The notes under the pieces were generated by a model. That model had not been told where the DNA came from. It did not search any database and saw only the letters and a list, made by a program, of their open reading frames with translations. A stretch of 64,000 nt of DNA from Cryptomeria japonica (taxonomy: Eukaryota > Streptophyta > Pinopsida > Cupressales > Cupressaceae): contig NC_081414.1 in assembly GCF_030272615.1 (NCBI RefSeq), positions 333,669,427 through 333,733,426 on the forward strand. Reading direction: 5' to 3'. Below, in pieces: positions 19,308 through 31,837 of this stretch. The position numbers and the translations under genes were made by a program. The first letter of the stretch is position 1. Each line of letters opens with the position of its first letter.

Positions 19308-22300
19308 ATGGAAGTGGGATCATCTTCTATTCTTTTTTTTGTTGCAAACCCAACTGTAGTGGAGGTCAAGGACCGCCCCAGGCCAATTTTCAAGCGGTAC
19401 TGACATGTGGCTACCCTGGAAGACTCTGTTGGAGTGTTTTCTCACGTTTCAAAGGGAGTTGTGTATGTAGAGGCTGTTAGGGCATACATTCACTGTCATA
19501 TCAAGGACTTGGGAACTTCAAAATGAAGGGAATGTATATGAGTGAGCTAATGGGAGAATCTAGAAAGATCAAACCGACATATAAAAATATTGAAGAACTA
19601 GGGTTTACAGACATTCTGGATATTCTGGAGTTTGAGGATGAGATAATCAGATATGTACTGAGCCAAGTACATGGGGAATTCATATGGCTGGATAGACCTT
19701 ACAAAATCACCAAGGAAGCCATCCGAGCAATTAGTGGTTTGCCATCAGTAGGGAAAAACCCAGACAAGAAAGTTTCAAATGACTTCATGAGGAAGATCAC
19801 TAGCACTACATCTGACAAAAGATCCATGAAAGTGAGTACTATCACCGACGCAAACATCAAATTTGGTAGAATGATTATCGCAGATAAGGTAACTCAGTCA
19901 AACCGACTGAATTTTGTTTCAAGTTCATGTATTTTGGATGCATAAAAAATGATGAGAGATAATGTAAAGTTAGATCTATGCGGTTGAATGCTTGATGAGT
20001 TGTTAATCAGCTTAGGAAAGATTAAGGGTGAGAAGAAGGGAACTTTCAAGTATGGGAACTTGTTATTCTGCTTGATGTTATATTTTTTGAATGATTCACC
20101 TGGTTCTAGTAAGAGGCAATGGGCTTTTGACATTCCAGTAGGAAGACAATTGAAGCAATCAATTGCTGCATTAGGAAGCCAGAGAGATGATAAGATATGG
20201 GATTATTTTAAGGCATTTCAAAAATATATGAGGTCTAGAATAAGGGTACCTAAGCATATAGTAGAAAAATACTCTACCGACATATGTTTCATGATAAATA
20301 AGGATGAGACTCTCATGGAATCACTTAAGCCCCAAAAGATTTGGATTGAAGAAATGGGATATGAGGTAGATGCACAGATTCTTGATGCCTACGCAAAAAT
20401 GCTAATTGATGCACCAATAGATGAGGTAGAGAATCCCTATGGTACTGCACAACAGAAGACTCAAGAGGTTGAAATAGAGTTCAACTGGAAGAAAAGGGAG
20501 AAACGAGAAGGAAAAGCAAGTAAATTTGTATAGAAGGTCTCAAAGGACATAAAGGCACTAATTGATGTTTTCCCAGAGAAAGGTAGAAAGAGGAATGATC
20601 TAGAAGTTCATATTGAACCTGTTACTGCAAAATTTGAATCAGAGGATGACACACTGTTATCATTTAAGAGGGTTGTTAGGAAGAAATCGGAAGAAACTAA
20701 GGTGGAAGCAAAGAAGAAACTAGTTAGGAAGGTCACAATCAAGCTACCGACACAAAAGCAAGCACCTATAGCTGCATCTGGTACTCCCAAGAGGAAGAAG
20801 AAGAGTGACATTGACATAGCACTTGAAACTCATAATGTAACTATCATACCACCTAAAACTTGTGCAGAAATTGTAGATGAAATCACTAAAGTTTTCTTCT
20901 TCAAGAATGTTAAATTTTATTATAAAAACTTAGAGGATGATGAACAGAGAGAGGTAGAAGAAGAAGTCCTATTATTCTTGGATATCTATAAGAAATCCTT
21001 AATAGAGATAGAAAATCAAATATTGACTGAGTTATATAACATGTCAGAGGCTAGAAGATTATCTACTATGCAAGAAGATAAACACATTAAAATGCAAGAA
21101 CTATTAGTTATCTGTGTTACTATAGCTCTAGATGAAATGGAAAAGACAATTGAGGCGATAGACATAAAAGTTTTCAATAGCAAACATAGGATAACTAGTC
21201 TGATGCTAGGGAGAGAGTGAAATAATAAAAAAAACTCAAAAGGCATGGATTAAATTTTTGGGAGAAAACAGAGGATTCTTTACTTCACCGAAAACCAAGA
21301 CAGACACTGTAGATACACCAGTTGAAGGAAAAGGAAAGGAGATTATGGGCACTTTACCATCAATTTTGAAAAATATTAAGATAGTGGAAATTGAGCCACC
21401 AGTAAATACAGATGTATAGACAAATACTGAGATACTGGTTAATATTGAGAACGAACAAGCTAACATTGTACATGATACTAATATTGAGGACAATTATCCT
21501 CCAGATACAAATGTACAGGTTGAGGATATTGTTCCTACAGAGGAACTGATAGTTACACATACTGTACCAAGTAGTGAAGCCACTGGTGCAAGTGAGGAGG
21601 TAATAAAGGATAAATCATAAGAGGACAAAACAAGGAAATCCGACAGGGTACTAGTTGTTGGCCCATCATTATTGTCAATTGACACTTCTCAGGTAGAAAA
21701 GAAAACCATCATAGAGATGAGTCCCACTGAACTGATGAAGGAGGGAACCACATACAAGGAGATTATAGATCAATGAATCACTATTCTACACAGATTGGTC
21801 CTAGAGTGTAAGATTGAAAATGAAGTGAGCCCTTCCGGCAAGCTTAAGGTAATCACTAAGCACATATCAAAATATTTTCAATCCTTACAACAAATCTCTA
21901 ACCGACAAGCACTAGAAAGATTTACTCAGGCTAAGAGAGCCACTTTTGATCAGGTAATTGAAATAGAGAAGAAAAAGATTGAGGAGAAGCTAATCCTAAT
22001 AGAAAATTTTTTGAAACAATGTACAAATATATATAGGGTATGTTGCAATACTGAAATAGTTACAGCAAATGTAGATAAAAAGATAAAAGAGATTCAGGAG
22101 AAAATTGCAAGTATTGCTAACTCTTTTGATGGATTAATTTCATTGACAACATCAATTGATGGTCAAGTTTTGATTTTGGAGAATCAAATTTCTGCTCTTG
22201 AAAAGGAAAGAGACAAAATAATTTGAAGAGACAGAATTCTGAGAGGCTTGGTGAATCCAAGATTGGATTCACTCTGTGTACATAAGAAAGAATGCATGGA

Positions 22301-22469
22301 TATGATGGGAAAGCCCACACCGGCAGAGGTAAATGCAAAAAAATCTTTTACACATTTATTGAGTGGACTTGTATCTATTTCTGGCACATTCAAAATAGGT
22401 TGGGATACTTATGTGGAGTTACTTGAGAAAGCTTATCCGGAAATTTTGAAATTGGTCAAGCTTTGGTAA
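19308..22469 (+). pseudogene. ORF2 of A: novel protein
   Basis: Homologous to ORF2 of B and A'. ATG 19308 (MEVGSSSILFFVANPTVVEV) precedes an early stop, a frameshift before about 19460, and a conserved domain at 19523-20533 with HGEFIWLDRPYKITKEAI, DKRSMKVSTI and KIWIEEMGYEVD; one stop at 19943-19945 lies within it. The basic middle (KKLVRKVTIKLP, about 20710) and a domain with EEEVLLFLDIYKK (about 20960) follow. The C-terminal coiled coil (21795-22226) contains SFDGLISLTTSIDGQVLILE. The final stop is TAA at 22467-22469. No enzymatic motif is recognised. Confidence 0.65.
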
Positions 22470-22536
22470 GACATTCTTGGGGATATTCATTGTACAGTTC
22501 TTATTCTTTGACATTGTTTTTAGAATTCCTAATGGC

Positions 22537-22728
22537 ATTGATGTCAAAGGGGGAGTAGTATAGATGTGAAAAATAATAAAAGAGTTGCATACATTAGGAG
22601 GGATTACAGAGTTTTTGAGTTTTTGGAGATATGGAGTATTTTGCTTATTCAACTCAGAGGGAGCAAGGTAGGATGAAACCTTGACCACTTTTCACATGAG
22701 TGTTGCCATCAATTCCAAAGGGGGAGAT
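22537..22728 (+). other. Polypurine boxes and PPT of A
   Basis: ATTGATGTCAAAGGGGGAGT is at 22537-22556, CAGAGGGAGCA at about 22653 and the PPT AAAGGGGGAGAT at 22717-22728. GTTGCCATCAAT at about 22702 is a perfect 12-base complement of ATTGATGGCAAC at 22772-22783 inside the 3' LTR. Confidence 0.8.
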
Positions 22729-23672
22729 TGTTGGCAATTGACACTCTATTGGTTGGTTTCACTATGTTGTCATTGATGGCAACATGATTTTGTGTTCCGG
22801 CTTCATGTTTTGATTATATGGTATACCGGCAGGCACTTCACAGATTCTACATTGGCACAGGTATCGGTAGATTAGAAAGATTTTTTTGGTCACCGACAAT
22901 GTATGTCGACATGGTATAGTAAAGGTTATTGGTATTGGAGTCCGACACATCTTGGATCCGGCATAGACAACTTGTTTTAAAGTTTATACATTTATGTTAT
23001 CGGTCGACATGTAATCTGATATTGTATATATCTTGGTAAGCCAACATAAGGCATAAAAGTTGTATAGGGTATATAGGGCAGCTTGATTAGATCATTTTGA
23101 TATATAGGGAGATAGACATGAGATAGGAGATTATGGGTATGCGAATGCAATATGATGCGAAATATATCAGAGAGATTATGTATGTGAGGAATTTATTGTA
23201 AGGGTTATTCTGATAAAGGGGTTTAGGGTTTCTAACCGGAATAGACAGAGCTTAAACTAGAACTGTATTCTGGCATAGAAGATGCTATCTTAGCAGTTCA
23301 CATTTCTTTGGATTGTTGTCTAGAATTTTATGTAGTCAGTGAGGCTCCTATTGTGATTAAGCAGTGTGCTCTAGGTTGTAAGCCTTCCTGCAAGTGCAGG
23401 CCCATCATATTTTGTAATATCTCTTCATATGGCCAGTGGATTGATATTGTGGGTCACAAATCCCACCGTGGTTTTTCCTCTTTGAGGTTTTCCACATATA
23501 AATTTGTGTTATGATTCTCATTTATGTGATTGGCTTATTAGTTTTTGTACTTCTTTCAATTTTGTTTATACCGGTATACCGGTTGGTGTATGAATATTTT
23601 GTTAAGGCTAAAATCTACTATTCTGGTATAACACTGATTCACCCCCCGTCTCAGTGTTATTGGTTTCCAACA
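22729..23672 (+). repeat. 3' LTR of A
   Basis: TGTTGGCAATTGACACTC to GGTTTCCAACA, 944 bp. The stem-loop array is at about 23359-23497, with SL2 as GGTT-GTA-AGCC (one G-U pair) and SL3 as CCTGCA-AG-TGCAGG. A mutated target-site copy, ACAAT, follows. Confidence 0.9.
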
Positions 23673-25941
23673 ACAATCAACTTCATTAATGGTTTTGATA
23701 ATGATTTAATCATATTTGTTTTGATTCGCATTCATGATCAATTTATGTGGATGGATCGACCACATAAAATAACCAAGGAAGTCATCCATACAGTAACCGA
23801 AGTTTGCTCAACCGGTGAAGTACCCTTACTAAGATCGGTACCAAAGAATGATGTGGAGAAGTTGATAGGATCAAAATGGAATGGTAGATCCATGACAATA
23901 AACAACATCAATGATCCAGCTGTGAAATATTCATCTATGGTGATCAGGTATAGGATTTACTATTCAAGCAAAATGAATAGTATACCGAAAGCAGCTATTT
24001 ATACTGCCTACCAGATGGTAAAAGAGAATGTTGAATATGATTTGGTAGAGGCACTAAGAAGTCAATTGATGGTGAATCTAGAAGCTGTGAAGAAATACAA
24101 GAAGTTGAGATTCAAATTTGGTTAATTGATTTTAGGTTTATTCTTCTATTTTCAAAACTATTTCCTTGGTATTGGAGACGTTCAATGGATTGAAGGTACC
24201 ATTGCACTACTAAAAATGAAGAACAACATCAGGATGCTGAAGGGAAAGTTTGATAATATTTCTTGGGGTTAATTCAAGGAGTTTCAAAAGAAAATGCATT
24301 CTAGAGAGTGTATACTGGCAGAAGTGGTCAACTGGTATGAGAAAACAATCTTTCATACTGGATATAGATACCTGTATGATGGAAGTAGTTATGCATTGCT
24401 TATGCTAACCATTTGTTAGAGAAACCGACATATACCATTGTAGAGAGATTTGGGACATACAAAGAAAAATCACTACAAGTCCACTCTGAATTCTAGAGAC
24501 CAGTGATTGCAAAGAAGATAAGGAAGGAGGTAGAAGCATTCGCTAAGCAGGAAGGATTTACAAAAGAGCAGATAGAAGCAACTAGGGCAAAGCATGCAAT
24601 AGAGAAAGGTGAAGCATCTAGTGTACCTATCGGTACCCCTACCAGTACCCTTACCCATAAGACTAGAGCTGCAAAAGCCAAAGCAACAGAAAAGAAGATG
24701 GAAGAAGAGATCACAAAGAAAACGGTTGAATCACAAAGAGGTAAACCATCTGAAATTTAGTTCCAGTGAAAGAAGAAAATTGTTGATCCACCTGCTGCAC
24801 CAGTACAAACCAGAAAGAGGAAGAAGCAACAAGCCCACAAACCAGCAAATGATGAAGAGGATACTAAATCAGATGAGGATAAAAGAGCACTTAGAGAAAG
24901 TGTTAATAAGCCTAAGCAAACCGGTAAGGGCAAATAACCTAAGAAACCATTTACATTAGAAGACACTTTCAATAGGATGGTTCAAATAATTAAGGATTAT
25001 GGGATATACAAAGGTTTGAACACATTGTTTATTCATTTATCTTAAAGTCAACAAAGGGAAATTGAAGATGCAGTCATCTTTAGTATGAATAAATTTAGTA
25101 GAGCCCTCATTGAGCTACAAGGGAAGATACCAAATTCTTTGTATAATCGTATTGATGTAAGGTGGTAGTCTGCCATTATCCAAGACAAATAATTCATTGA
25201 TTATATCTTTAAACACCTGCAACCAGAAGAAAGTGAAGAGGAAATTAAACAAATAAGGGTTAATGCAAAAGCATCATTTAGATCCAAAAAGAGATTAACA
25301 AGAATGTTAATAGGAGAGACCGAATCAGTCCAGAAGGAAACTAAGATGTTAATCAAGAAGGCTTTAGGTCTCATCCTAGATGAAGAAGAGGAAAAACAAA
25401 TTGAGGAAGATAGTTCTAAAAAGCTAAAGGTAGAAGAACTTCCTAAAGGTGTTAAGATCATATATTTTGAACTGGATGACAAGTATATGTATGATGATCC
25501 TATTGATACTGAACTAATATTCATTCCTAATTATAACACCAGAGACAATGTTGATACTACTATTGGTAATATAGATGTATTTGATGTTGATGTTCATATG
25601 TTTGAACAACATGAGAAGTAAGAGGAAAAAGTGGAGAAGAAAACTGAAGTAAAGAGCTCTGATGAGCCACCGGTGAACACACAACCTAATAAAAATCAAA
25701 ACCCATCGGTAAGTATAAATGTAGATATTGATGACAGTCAAAAGGAAAATATTGATGAAAATAAGGATGAGGAAGTACCGGTGAATGAAAAAAATGTGGA
25801 AACACAACCACCATCGGTCAAGGACACCACTTAAGAAGAGAAGACAGAAGCGAATAAGATAGAGAAGGAGGAAATAGAGAAAGAAAAGGAAGAGAAAAAG
25901 GAGACAAAGGAGAAGAAAATAATTGATGATGATGATGACAA
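23673..25941 (+). pseudogene. ORF2 of E, N-terminal and middle part
   Basis: The most diverged ORF2 copy. It keeps IHDQFMWMDRPHKITKE (about 23732-23785), GRSMTINNINDP and a KYKKLRFKFG segment before a stop at 24123-24125. Frames after this are patchy: a Lys/Glu-rich part (24500-24760), a Glu/Ser segment (25300-25620) with LPKGVKIIYFELDDKYMYD, and an acidic stretch ending in poly-Asp (GATGATGATGATGA) where A' inserted. Retention of the motifs despite strong divergence suggests past constraint on this protein across at least three families. Function unknown. Confidence 0.6.
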
Positions 25942-26184
25942 TATTGGTAATTGACACAATATTGGCTGGTTTCACTATGTTGTCATTGATGGCAACATGG
26001 TATTATGTTCTGGCTTCATGTTTTGGTTCTATGGTGTACCGATAGGCACTTCACTGATACTTCACCGGCACCAAAACTGACACCGGTAGGACATAAGGAT
26101 TTCTTTGGTCACTGACAATGTAGGGCGACATGATTTAGTAAAGGTTATCGATATTGGAGGCCGACATATCTTAGATCTGACATC
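25942..26184 (+). repeat. 5' LTR of A', part before D
   Basis: Begins TATTGGTAATTGACAC (TG mutated to TA) and aligns with the start of the 3' LTR at 45923. The target-site copy ACATC of D is 26180-26184. The LTR resumes at 32901. The combined length without D is about 943 bp. Confidence 0.82.
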
Positions 26185-27248
26185 TGTTAGGTCTCGGAGA
26201 CAACTGAGAGGGGGGGAGGGGGTGAATTAGTTGTCTAATAAATTCAAACCAAAAACAACTTAACCAACTTAATGCTTAATACCGGTAAACCAGTCTTTTA
26301 TACCGGTAGACAGTTTTATCAGTTAATTACAATACCAGTAAATATTAATGCATGAAACAAAAAGACAAAGTCATCCACAACACATAACACAAATAGTTGT
26401 ATGTGGAAACCCTATAAGGGGAAAAACCACGGTGGGAAATCTTACCCACAATCAGATGATACTACTGTAGATAGTATGTGTATACAAATAGGGTCTACAC
26501 ATGTAGAAAGGCCAAATGCCTAGAGCTCACTGCTCAAACACAGAATAGGAGTCACACTGACTACAATTGGATGGTTAAATCCAGTAAGGATGTACTACTC
26601 AAATTAGCATCTTTCTATGTTGGATTCAATACCGGTGTAGTTCTGATTGTCTTCACAAAAACCTCCTTCAACCTTCAAATGATGTCTACGTGTATAGCTC
26701 TGCTTATTCTCGCATATATCTTCACACAATTCTTTTTTCACATTCCACTTCGATCTTACAAATAAGATCTTACATTTATATCATAACCTAGGACCAATTT
26801 TAGTAGGTCGGCTCTAAAGGATATCATAATAAAATCAATTTACAAATAAATTAATGCCCGATGTAATAACCGATTCAACATGTCATCTTGATGCATTTAC
26901 AACAATAATAAAACATCTCCATAGCATGTAGTGCTCATCTGAGAAATATAAGCCTGTCGGTGTATAACCTAGACCTATTTGTCGGTAACAACAAATATGC
27001 AAATATGAATATGCTAATAAAAAAATCTTCAAGACAAGGTGTCCAAACGCTGTCTTCGACATAACCAAGTGTTTTCCATGCCATTCCAAGTGTTGGTGAT
27101 TATTATATCCTTCTGGTGTACCAGATACTGGTGACTGTACATGAGTCATTTGCTTGTCGATGAATGTTGCTGATTCTCCAAAGTGCTAGAGTTGATAAGG
27201 TTTAGTAGGTGTTGACATCAATGACAAAACCATACCAAAATACCAAAA
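26185..27248 (-). repeat. 3' LTR of D
   Basis: Plus strand TGTTAGGTCTCGGAGACAAC to ATACCAAAA, 1,064 bp; the expected terminal CA is mutated to AA. The stem-loop array is at about 26401-26537, with SL3 as TCTACA-TG-TGTAGA in element sense. Confidence 0.92.
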
Positions 27249-27560
27249 TTCTCCCCCTTTGGCATTGATGGCAACACAAGATGGAGAAACCATCAAAGTG
27301 CCAAAATAGAAATGCCAAATACCAAAAGCTAACAAAAGCCAGCAATCTCCCAAAAGAGATCATAACTAGAAATCAAAATTCAGATATAAATAATCTTTCC
27401 CCAAAGTAACAATCTCTCCCCTTGAGAGTGACATGTGTTTTCCTTGTGTTTTTTCATACCAATCTCTCCCCCTTTGACATCAAATGGCAAAGTAAAAAAA
27501 AAATTCAAATACAAAATACCAACCAATTCAGTATACCAACTACTCCCCCTGAGAAGTAGC
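27249..27560 (-). other. PPT and polypurine boxes of D
   Basis: PPT in minus sense is AAAGGGGGAGAA (27249-27260). Upstream boxes in minus sense are near 27410-27425, 27464-27480 (ATGTCAAAGGGGGAGAG) and 27543-27552. Same order as in C. Confidence 0.75.
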
Positions 27561-27628
27561 TTCCTCATCAAAGCTGGAGTAAAAGATTTCTCTATTAATT
27601 CTATTGGTTGATGACAAACATCATCTTC

Positions 27629-29349
27629 CTAAGTCTCTATCGGTGGGGGTATGACCCCAAGCTGATCTCTGAGATATTCAAAAGTCTCCTTAGGCAGAGG
27701 TTTAGGGAAAATATCTGTAATCTGCTCTTTAGTATTCACATAAACCAGTTTTATTTCTTTTGCTTCAACATTCTCCCTTAGAAAATTCAGTTTGATAGAA
27801 ACATGTTTGGTTTTAGAATGTAGTACCAGATTCTTAGATATAACAATTGCTGCAATGTTATCACAATAGATAGTAATAGGTTCCTTGCATTTTACCTTTA
27901 TATCCTTCAACATTTGCTTAAGCCATAATACTTGTGTATAGTTAGTTGTCACTACAACATATTCTGATTCAATTGTTGATAAAGATGTACAACTTTGTTT
28001 CTTACTCAACCAAGAAATTAATCTACTTCCAAGAAAAAATGCTCCATCAGTGTTGTTTTTTCTATCATCCACATCTCCTTCCCAAATTGCATCTATGTAT
28101 GCACATAATTCAAAGTTTTCATCTCTAGGATACCATAACCCAAGATTTGTAGTGCCTTGCAAGTACCAGAAAATCCTTTTTACTGTTGATTCATGATTTT
28201 CTCTAGGATTACTCTGAAATCTTGAAACAATACATACTACATTCATGATATCAAGTCTTGTTTATGTCAAATATGGTAAACCTCCTATCATAGATTTGTA
28301 TCTAGTCGGAAAACAGGTGTAGATTCATCCCTTTGTGATAATTTGTCATTTATAGTCATAGGTGTGCTTATCGGTTTAGAGTTCTCCATCCCAAATTTCT
28401 TTAATAACTCCTTCAAGTACTTGGATTGACTCAAGAATATACCTTTATCAGTCTGTGAAATTTGCAATCCTAAAAAGAATTTTATTTCTCCAATCATAGA
28501 CATTTCAAATTCTTGCTACATTTCCATAGAAAATTCTTTACATAAGCCATCTTCTCCTCCAAAGATTATATCATCAACAAAAACTTCTATAACCAAGATG
28601 TCATCATTAGTCACTTTATACTATAAGTTGTTGTCAGCATTACCTTTAGAAAAAACAATTTTTAAAAGATACTTATCCAATCTTGCATACCAAGCTCTTG
28701 GAGCTTGCTTTAACCCATACAAAGCTTTCCTTAACCTGCAAACCATTTATTTGTTATCTGTAAAAGAAAATCCTTCAGATTGTTCAATGTAAACTTCTTC
28801 TTCAAGATCTCCATTCAAAAATGCACATTTTATATCCATTTGATATACTTTGTAGTTCTTGTGTGCTGCAAAAGCTAAGAATAATCTGATTGCCTCAATT
28901 CTAGCTACCAGTGCAAAGGTCTCATTATAATCAATTCCTTCTTTCTGAGAATATCCCTTGCACACTAGTCTTTCTTTATTTCTGATAACCTTACCATCTT
29001 CATTAAGTTTGTTTCTGAATACCCACTTTGTTCCAATCACATTTTTGTCTTTAGGTCGGGGAACTAATGTCCAAGTGTTATTCTTCTCAATTTTCTCTAA
29101 TTCTTCTTCCATAGCTTTAATCCAGTGTTTATCTTCACATGCCTCATTAATTGATGATGGTTAAATTTGAGAAATAAGACATACCTCTTCATTTGCCAAT
29201 CTTCCTCTTGTCATAACTCCTTTATAATTGTTTCCAATTATCTGATCTTCAGAGTGATTTAGTCTTACATACCGGGGTGTCTTTGTTTGTTGTTGTTCCT
29301 CAGTTACTGTGGAATTTTCAAATGATACTGGTGTAACTGGATCTTCATC
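27629..29349 (-). pseudogene. D pol: reverse transcriptase and RNase H
   Basis: RT motifs [38 protein letters not shown] and FVDDIIFG (near 28567-28590) are present. RNase H ends with FEYLRDQLGVIPPPIET at 27629. Lesions are a stop just after 29350, stops at about 28744, 28620 and 28516, and a one-base deletion near 28310 between RT and RNase H. D is more damaged than C in pol. Confidence 0.85.
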
Positions 29350-30917
29350 CTATACCAGTGGGTTCAATGTAGGTTCCTTTGTTAGAATCTCTGCTGCCGG
29401 TTCAGAGTCTATGTACCTTGAAGTTCCTCTGAATTGTTCATCAATCTTCACATTTGTACTCTCAACAATTTTCTGCAATCTTTTGTTAAAACATCTATAT
29501 GCCTTGCTCTTAGATGAATAACCAAGAAATATTCCTTCATCACTTCTAGGATCAAATTTACCAATATATTCATCCCTTCTAATATAGCATTTACTTCCAA
29601 ATATTCTGAAATATTTAAGAGTAGGAGTAATACCAAACCATAGTTCATGAGGGGTCTTACCAGTTTCACCTTTGATGTGAACTTTGTTGAATGTACAGAC
29701 CATTGTACTTACTGCCTCTCTCCAATACATGTGGTAGATTTTCTTCAGATAACATACTTCTTGCTGCATCCAAGATAGTTCTATTTTTCCTTTCAACAAC
29801 TCCATTCTGATGTGGTGTCCGGGGTGCTGATAGCTGTCTTCTGATTCCATTCACTTCACTGAATGTATTAAATTCCTTAGATGTAAATTCTCCTCCTTGA
29901 TCTGATCTCAAAAATTTGATTTTCTTATCGATTTCATTCTCTACCATTGCTTTGAACAGTTTGAACTTTCCAAGTGCTTCTAATTTTTCTCTAAGAAAAG
30001 TAACCCAACACATTCTAGAGTAGTCATCAATGATTAGCATGAAATATCTATCACCTTGCAAACTTTTGGTTCTAGCTGGACCACATAAATTAGTATGGAT
30101 TAAGTCAAGAGCATTATTTGATTTTTCTGGAATACTTTTAAAAGTAGCTCTAACTTGTTTTCCAAATTGACATTCCTTACATACTATATTGTGAGGTTTG
30201 ACAATTTTAGGTAAATCCCTAACTGCCTTAGTAGTACTAATTTTTACCATGCAATCAAAATTTACATGACAGAGTCTCTTATGCCATAGCCAACTTTCAT
30301 CAATATGTGCAATCAAGCATATCTTTTCACTGTTATTCAAATGAAAGATATTACCTCTAGTTTGATTACCAGTTGCAATTTTCAAACCAGTTCTATTCGT
30401 GATTTTGCATTTTCAATTTTTGAATTGTAACTGAAATCCTTTTTCAACTAATTGGCCAACACTCAAAAGATTATGCTTTAAACCTTCAACATAGTAGACA
30501 TTGTCAGTATTATGCTTACCATCAAGAGATATTGTACCTTTACCTCTGATCAAACAAGCTTTATCATCTCCAAATCTCACTAAGCCTCCATTATATTCTT
30601 GAAAGTTCAAGAATTTACTTTTATCTCCAGTCATATGATGTGAGCATCCTGAGTCAATGATCCATTCATCCTTAACTTCAATTTTAACTGCCAGGGCCTG
30701 ATCTACCAGTTGAATGGTAGGTGTTGGTTGGTCTTCTGTTATAGCAACAAAAACCCATCCATTATCTACTGGATCCTCATCAGAATCATCAGTCACTCCT
30801 TCATCAGCAAGATAACAAGATTTGTCTTTATTCTTCTTAAAACTGTATCTCTGATATTCAGGGTTAGGCTTGTATGTTCTTCTAGCTTCTTCTCTTAGTC
30901 TAGCATGTCTATCAGGG
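29350..30917 (-). pseudogene. D pol: aspartic protease and integrase
   Basis: Protease DSGCSHHMTGD has its DSG at 30647-30655 and is intact. Integrase H-H-C-C (LWHKRLCHVN ... CKECQFGKQ), DLCGPARTKSLQG, IIDDYSRMCWVTF and RSDQGGEF are present, followed by GVVERKNRTI with the third catalytic residue. A TGA replaces Gly at about 30413. A two-base deletion near 29731 shifts the frame for the distal integrase (29850-29350 reads in the new frame). Confidence 0.85.
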
Positions 30918-31780
30918 CATCTAGAAGCTATATGACCAGTCTTATTACAGTTAAAGCATTTAAAGGGTGCTTTACCTTCATACTTACTTCCTACTAGACC
31001 TTTAGGCATTTTTCTTGCAAATAGTGCTTCAAGTTCTTCAAGTTCTTCATTTTCTCTCCTGCTTTCGTCAAGTTCTTTTGCATAAAATTCTTTCCAAATA
31101 GATTTGTCAAATGATGGTGTAGATGATGTTGATACCTTAAAAGCTAAATCTGTCTTTAGAGTAGCAACAGGACCAAATTCTTCAATTTCAAAGGCTGAAA
31201 GTTTTCGAATCAATGTATCCCTAGTTATTGATGTATTAAGAATTGTTCTTAACTCATTTATAGCAGTAACCTTCATTTTATAAGCTAGTGGAAATCCTCT
31301 TAAAACTTTTGAAACAATTTCATCTTCACTTAAGGTTCCTCCACAACATTTAATACCCAAAACAATTTCATTAACTCTTTCCATAAAAGCAGAAATCCTT
31401 TCATCTTCTTCCATTTTCAGATTTTCATACCTAACCCGAAAGCTTTCAAGTTTTGCAATTTTGATTGTGGAATATTCCTCATTCAGTGTTTCCAAATGAT
31501 CCCAAATAGCTTTAGTAGTAGACCTATCTAATAATCCAATGATTTGCTGATCTGTTAATACGCTCAAAAGTGCTTCTCTTGCTTTGCAATCATTTTCTTC
31601 ATCTTTTCCCAAGGTAGGTGGATTAGGCTGACCAGGAGTAGGAGCAATATAGCCATTCTTTGTAGCTTCCTAGATGTCCTTTCCAATGCAATTTAGATGT
31701 GTCTCCATTTTGATCTTCCATATGCCATAGTTGGTTCCATCAAGTTTAGGATTGTCCTTCCTGAAATAGTTAGTAGATAT
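30918..31780 (-). pseudogene. D gag
   Basis: Homologous to C gag. The start codon is ATA instead of ATG at 31778-31780, and a TAG replaces Trp at 31670-31672. From 31612 the frame is open through Gag into protease. The zinc knuckle at 30918-30959 is complete (CFNCNKTGHIASRC), unlike that of C. A short segment, LTDQQIIGLLDRST, is longer than in C. Confidence 0.85.
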
Positions 31781-31823
31781 TGGATCTCCTCAAGCTGTTA
31801 AACTTCTGCAAAAAGAGGACTAG

Positions 31824-31835
31824 GCTTTGATACCA
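31824..31835 (-). other. PBS of D
   Basis: Minus strand TGGTATCAAAGC, one transition from the initiator-methionine complement and identical to the PBS of A. Confidence 0.9.
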
Positions 31836-31837
31836 AT

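Larger units (their letters stand above)
3545..23672 (+). mobile_element. Non-autonomous LTR element A, containing B and C
   Basis: LTRs of 953 bp (3545-4497) and 944 bp (22729-23672) flank an iMet-type PBS, ORF1, ORF2 and a PPT. Flanking pentamers are GCAAT (3540-3544) and ACAAT (23673-23677), a one-base-mutated target-site duplication. Without B the element is 6,881 bp. Products are a coiled-coil/zinc-knuckle ORF1 and a novel ORF2. There is no aspartic protease DSG/DTG motif, no RT YVDD-type motif and no integrase DDE or HHCC motif. It inserted into the ORF2 of E. Confidence 0.85.

Noticed and set aside
22762-22950. Short ORFs in the A and A' LTR starts
   Set aside because: They fall in U3 of LTRs, are not conserved between LTR copies and have no start context.
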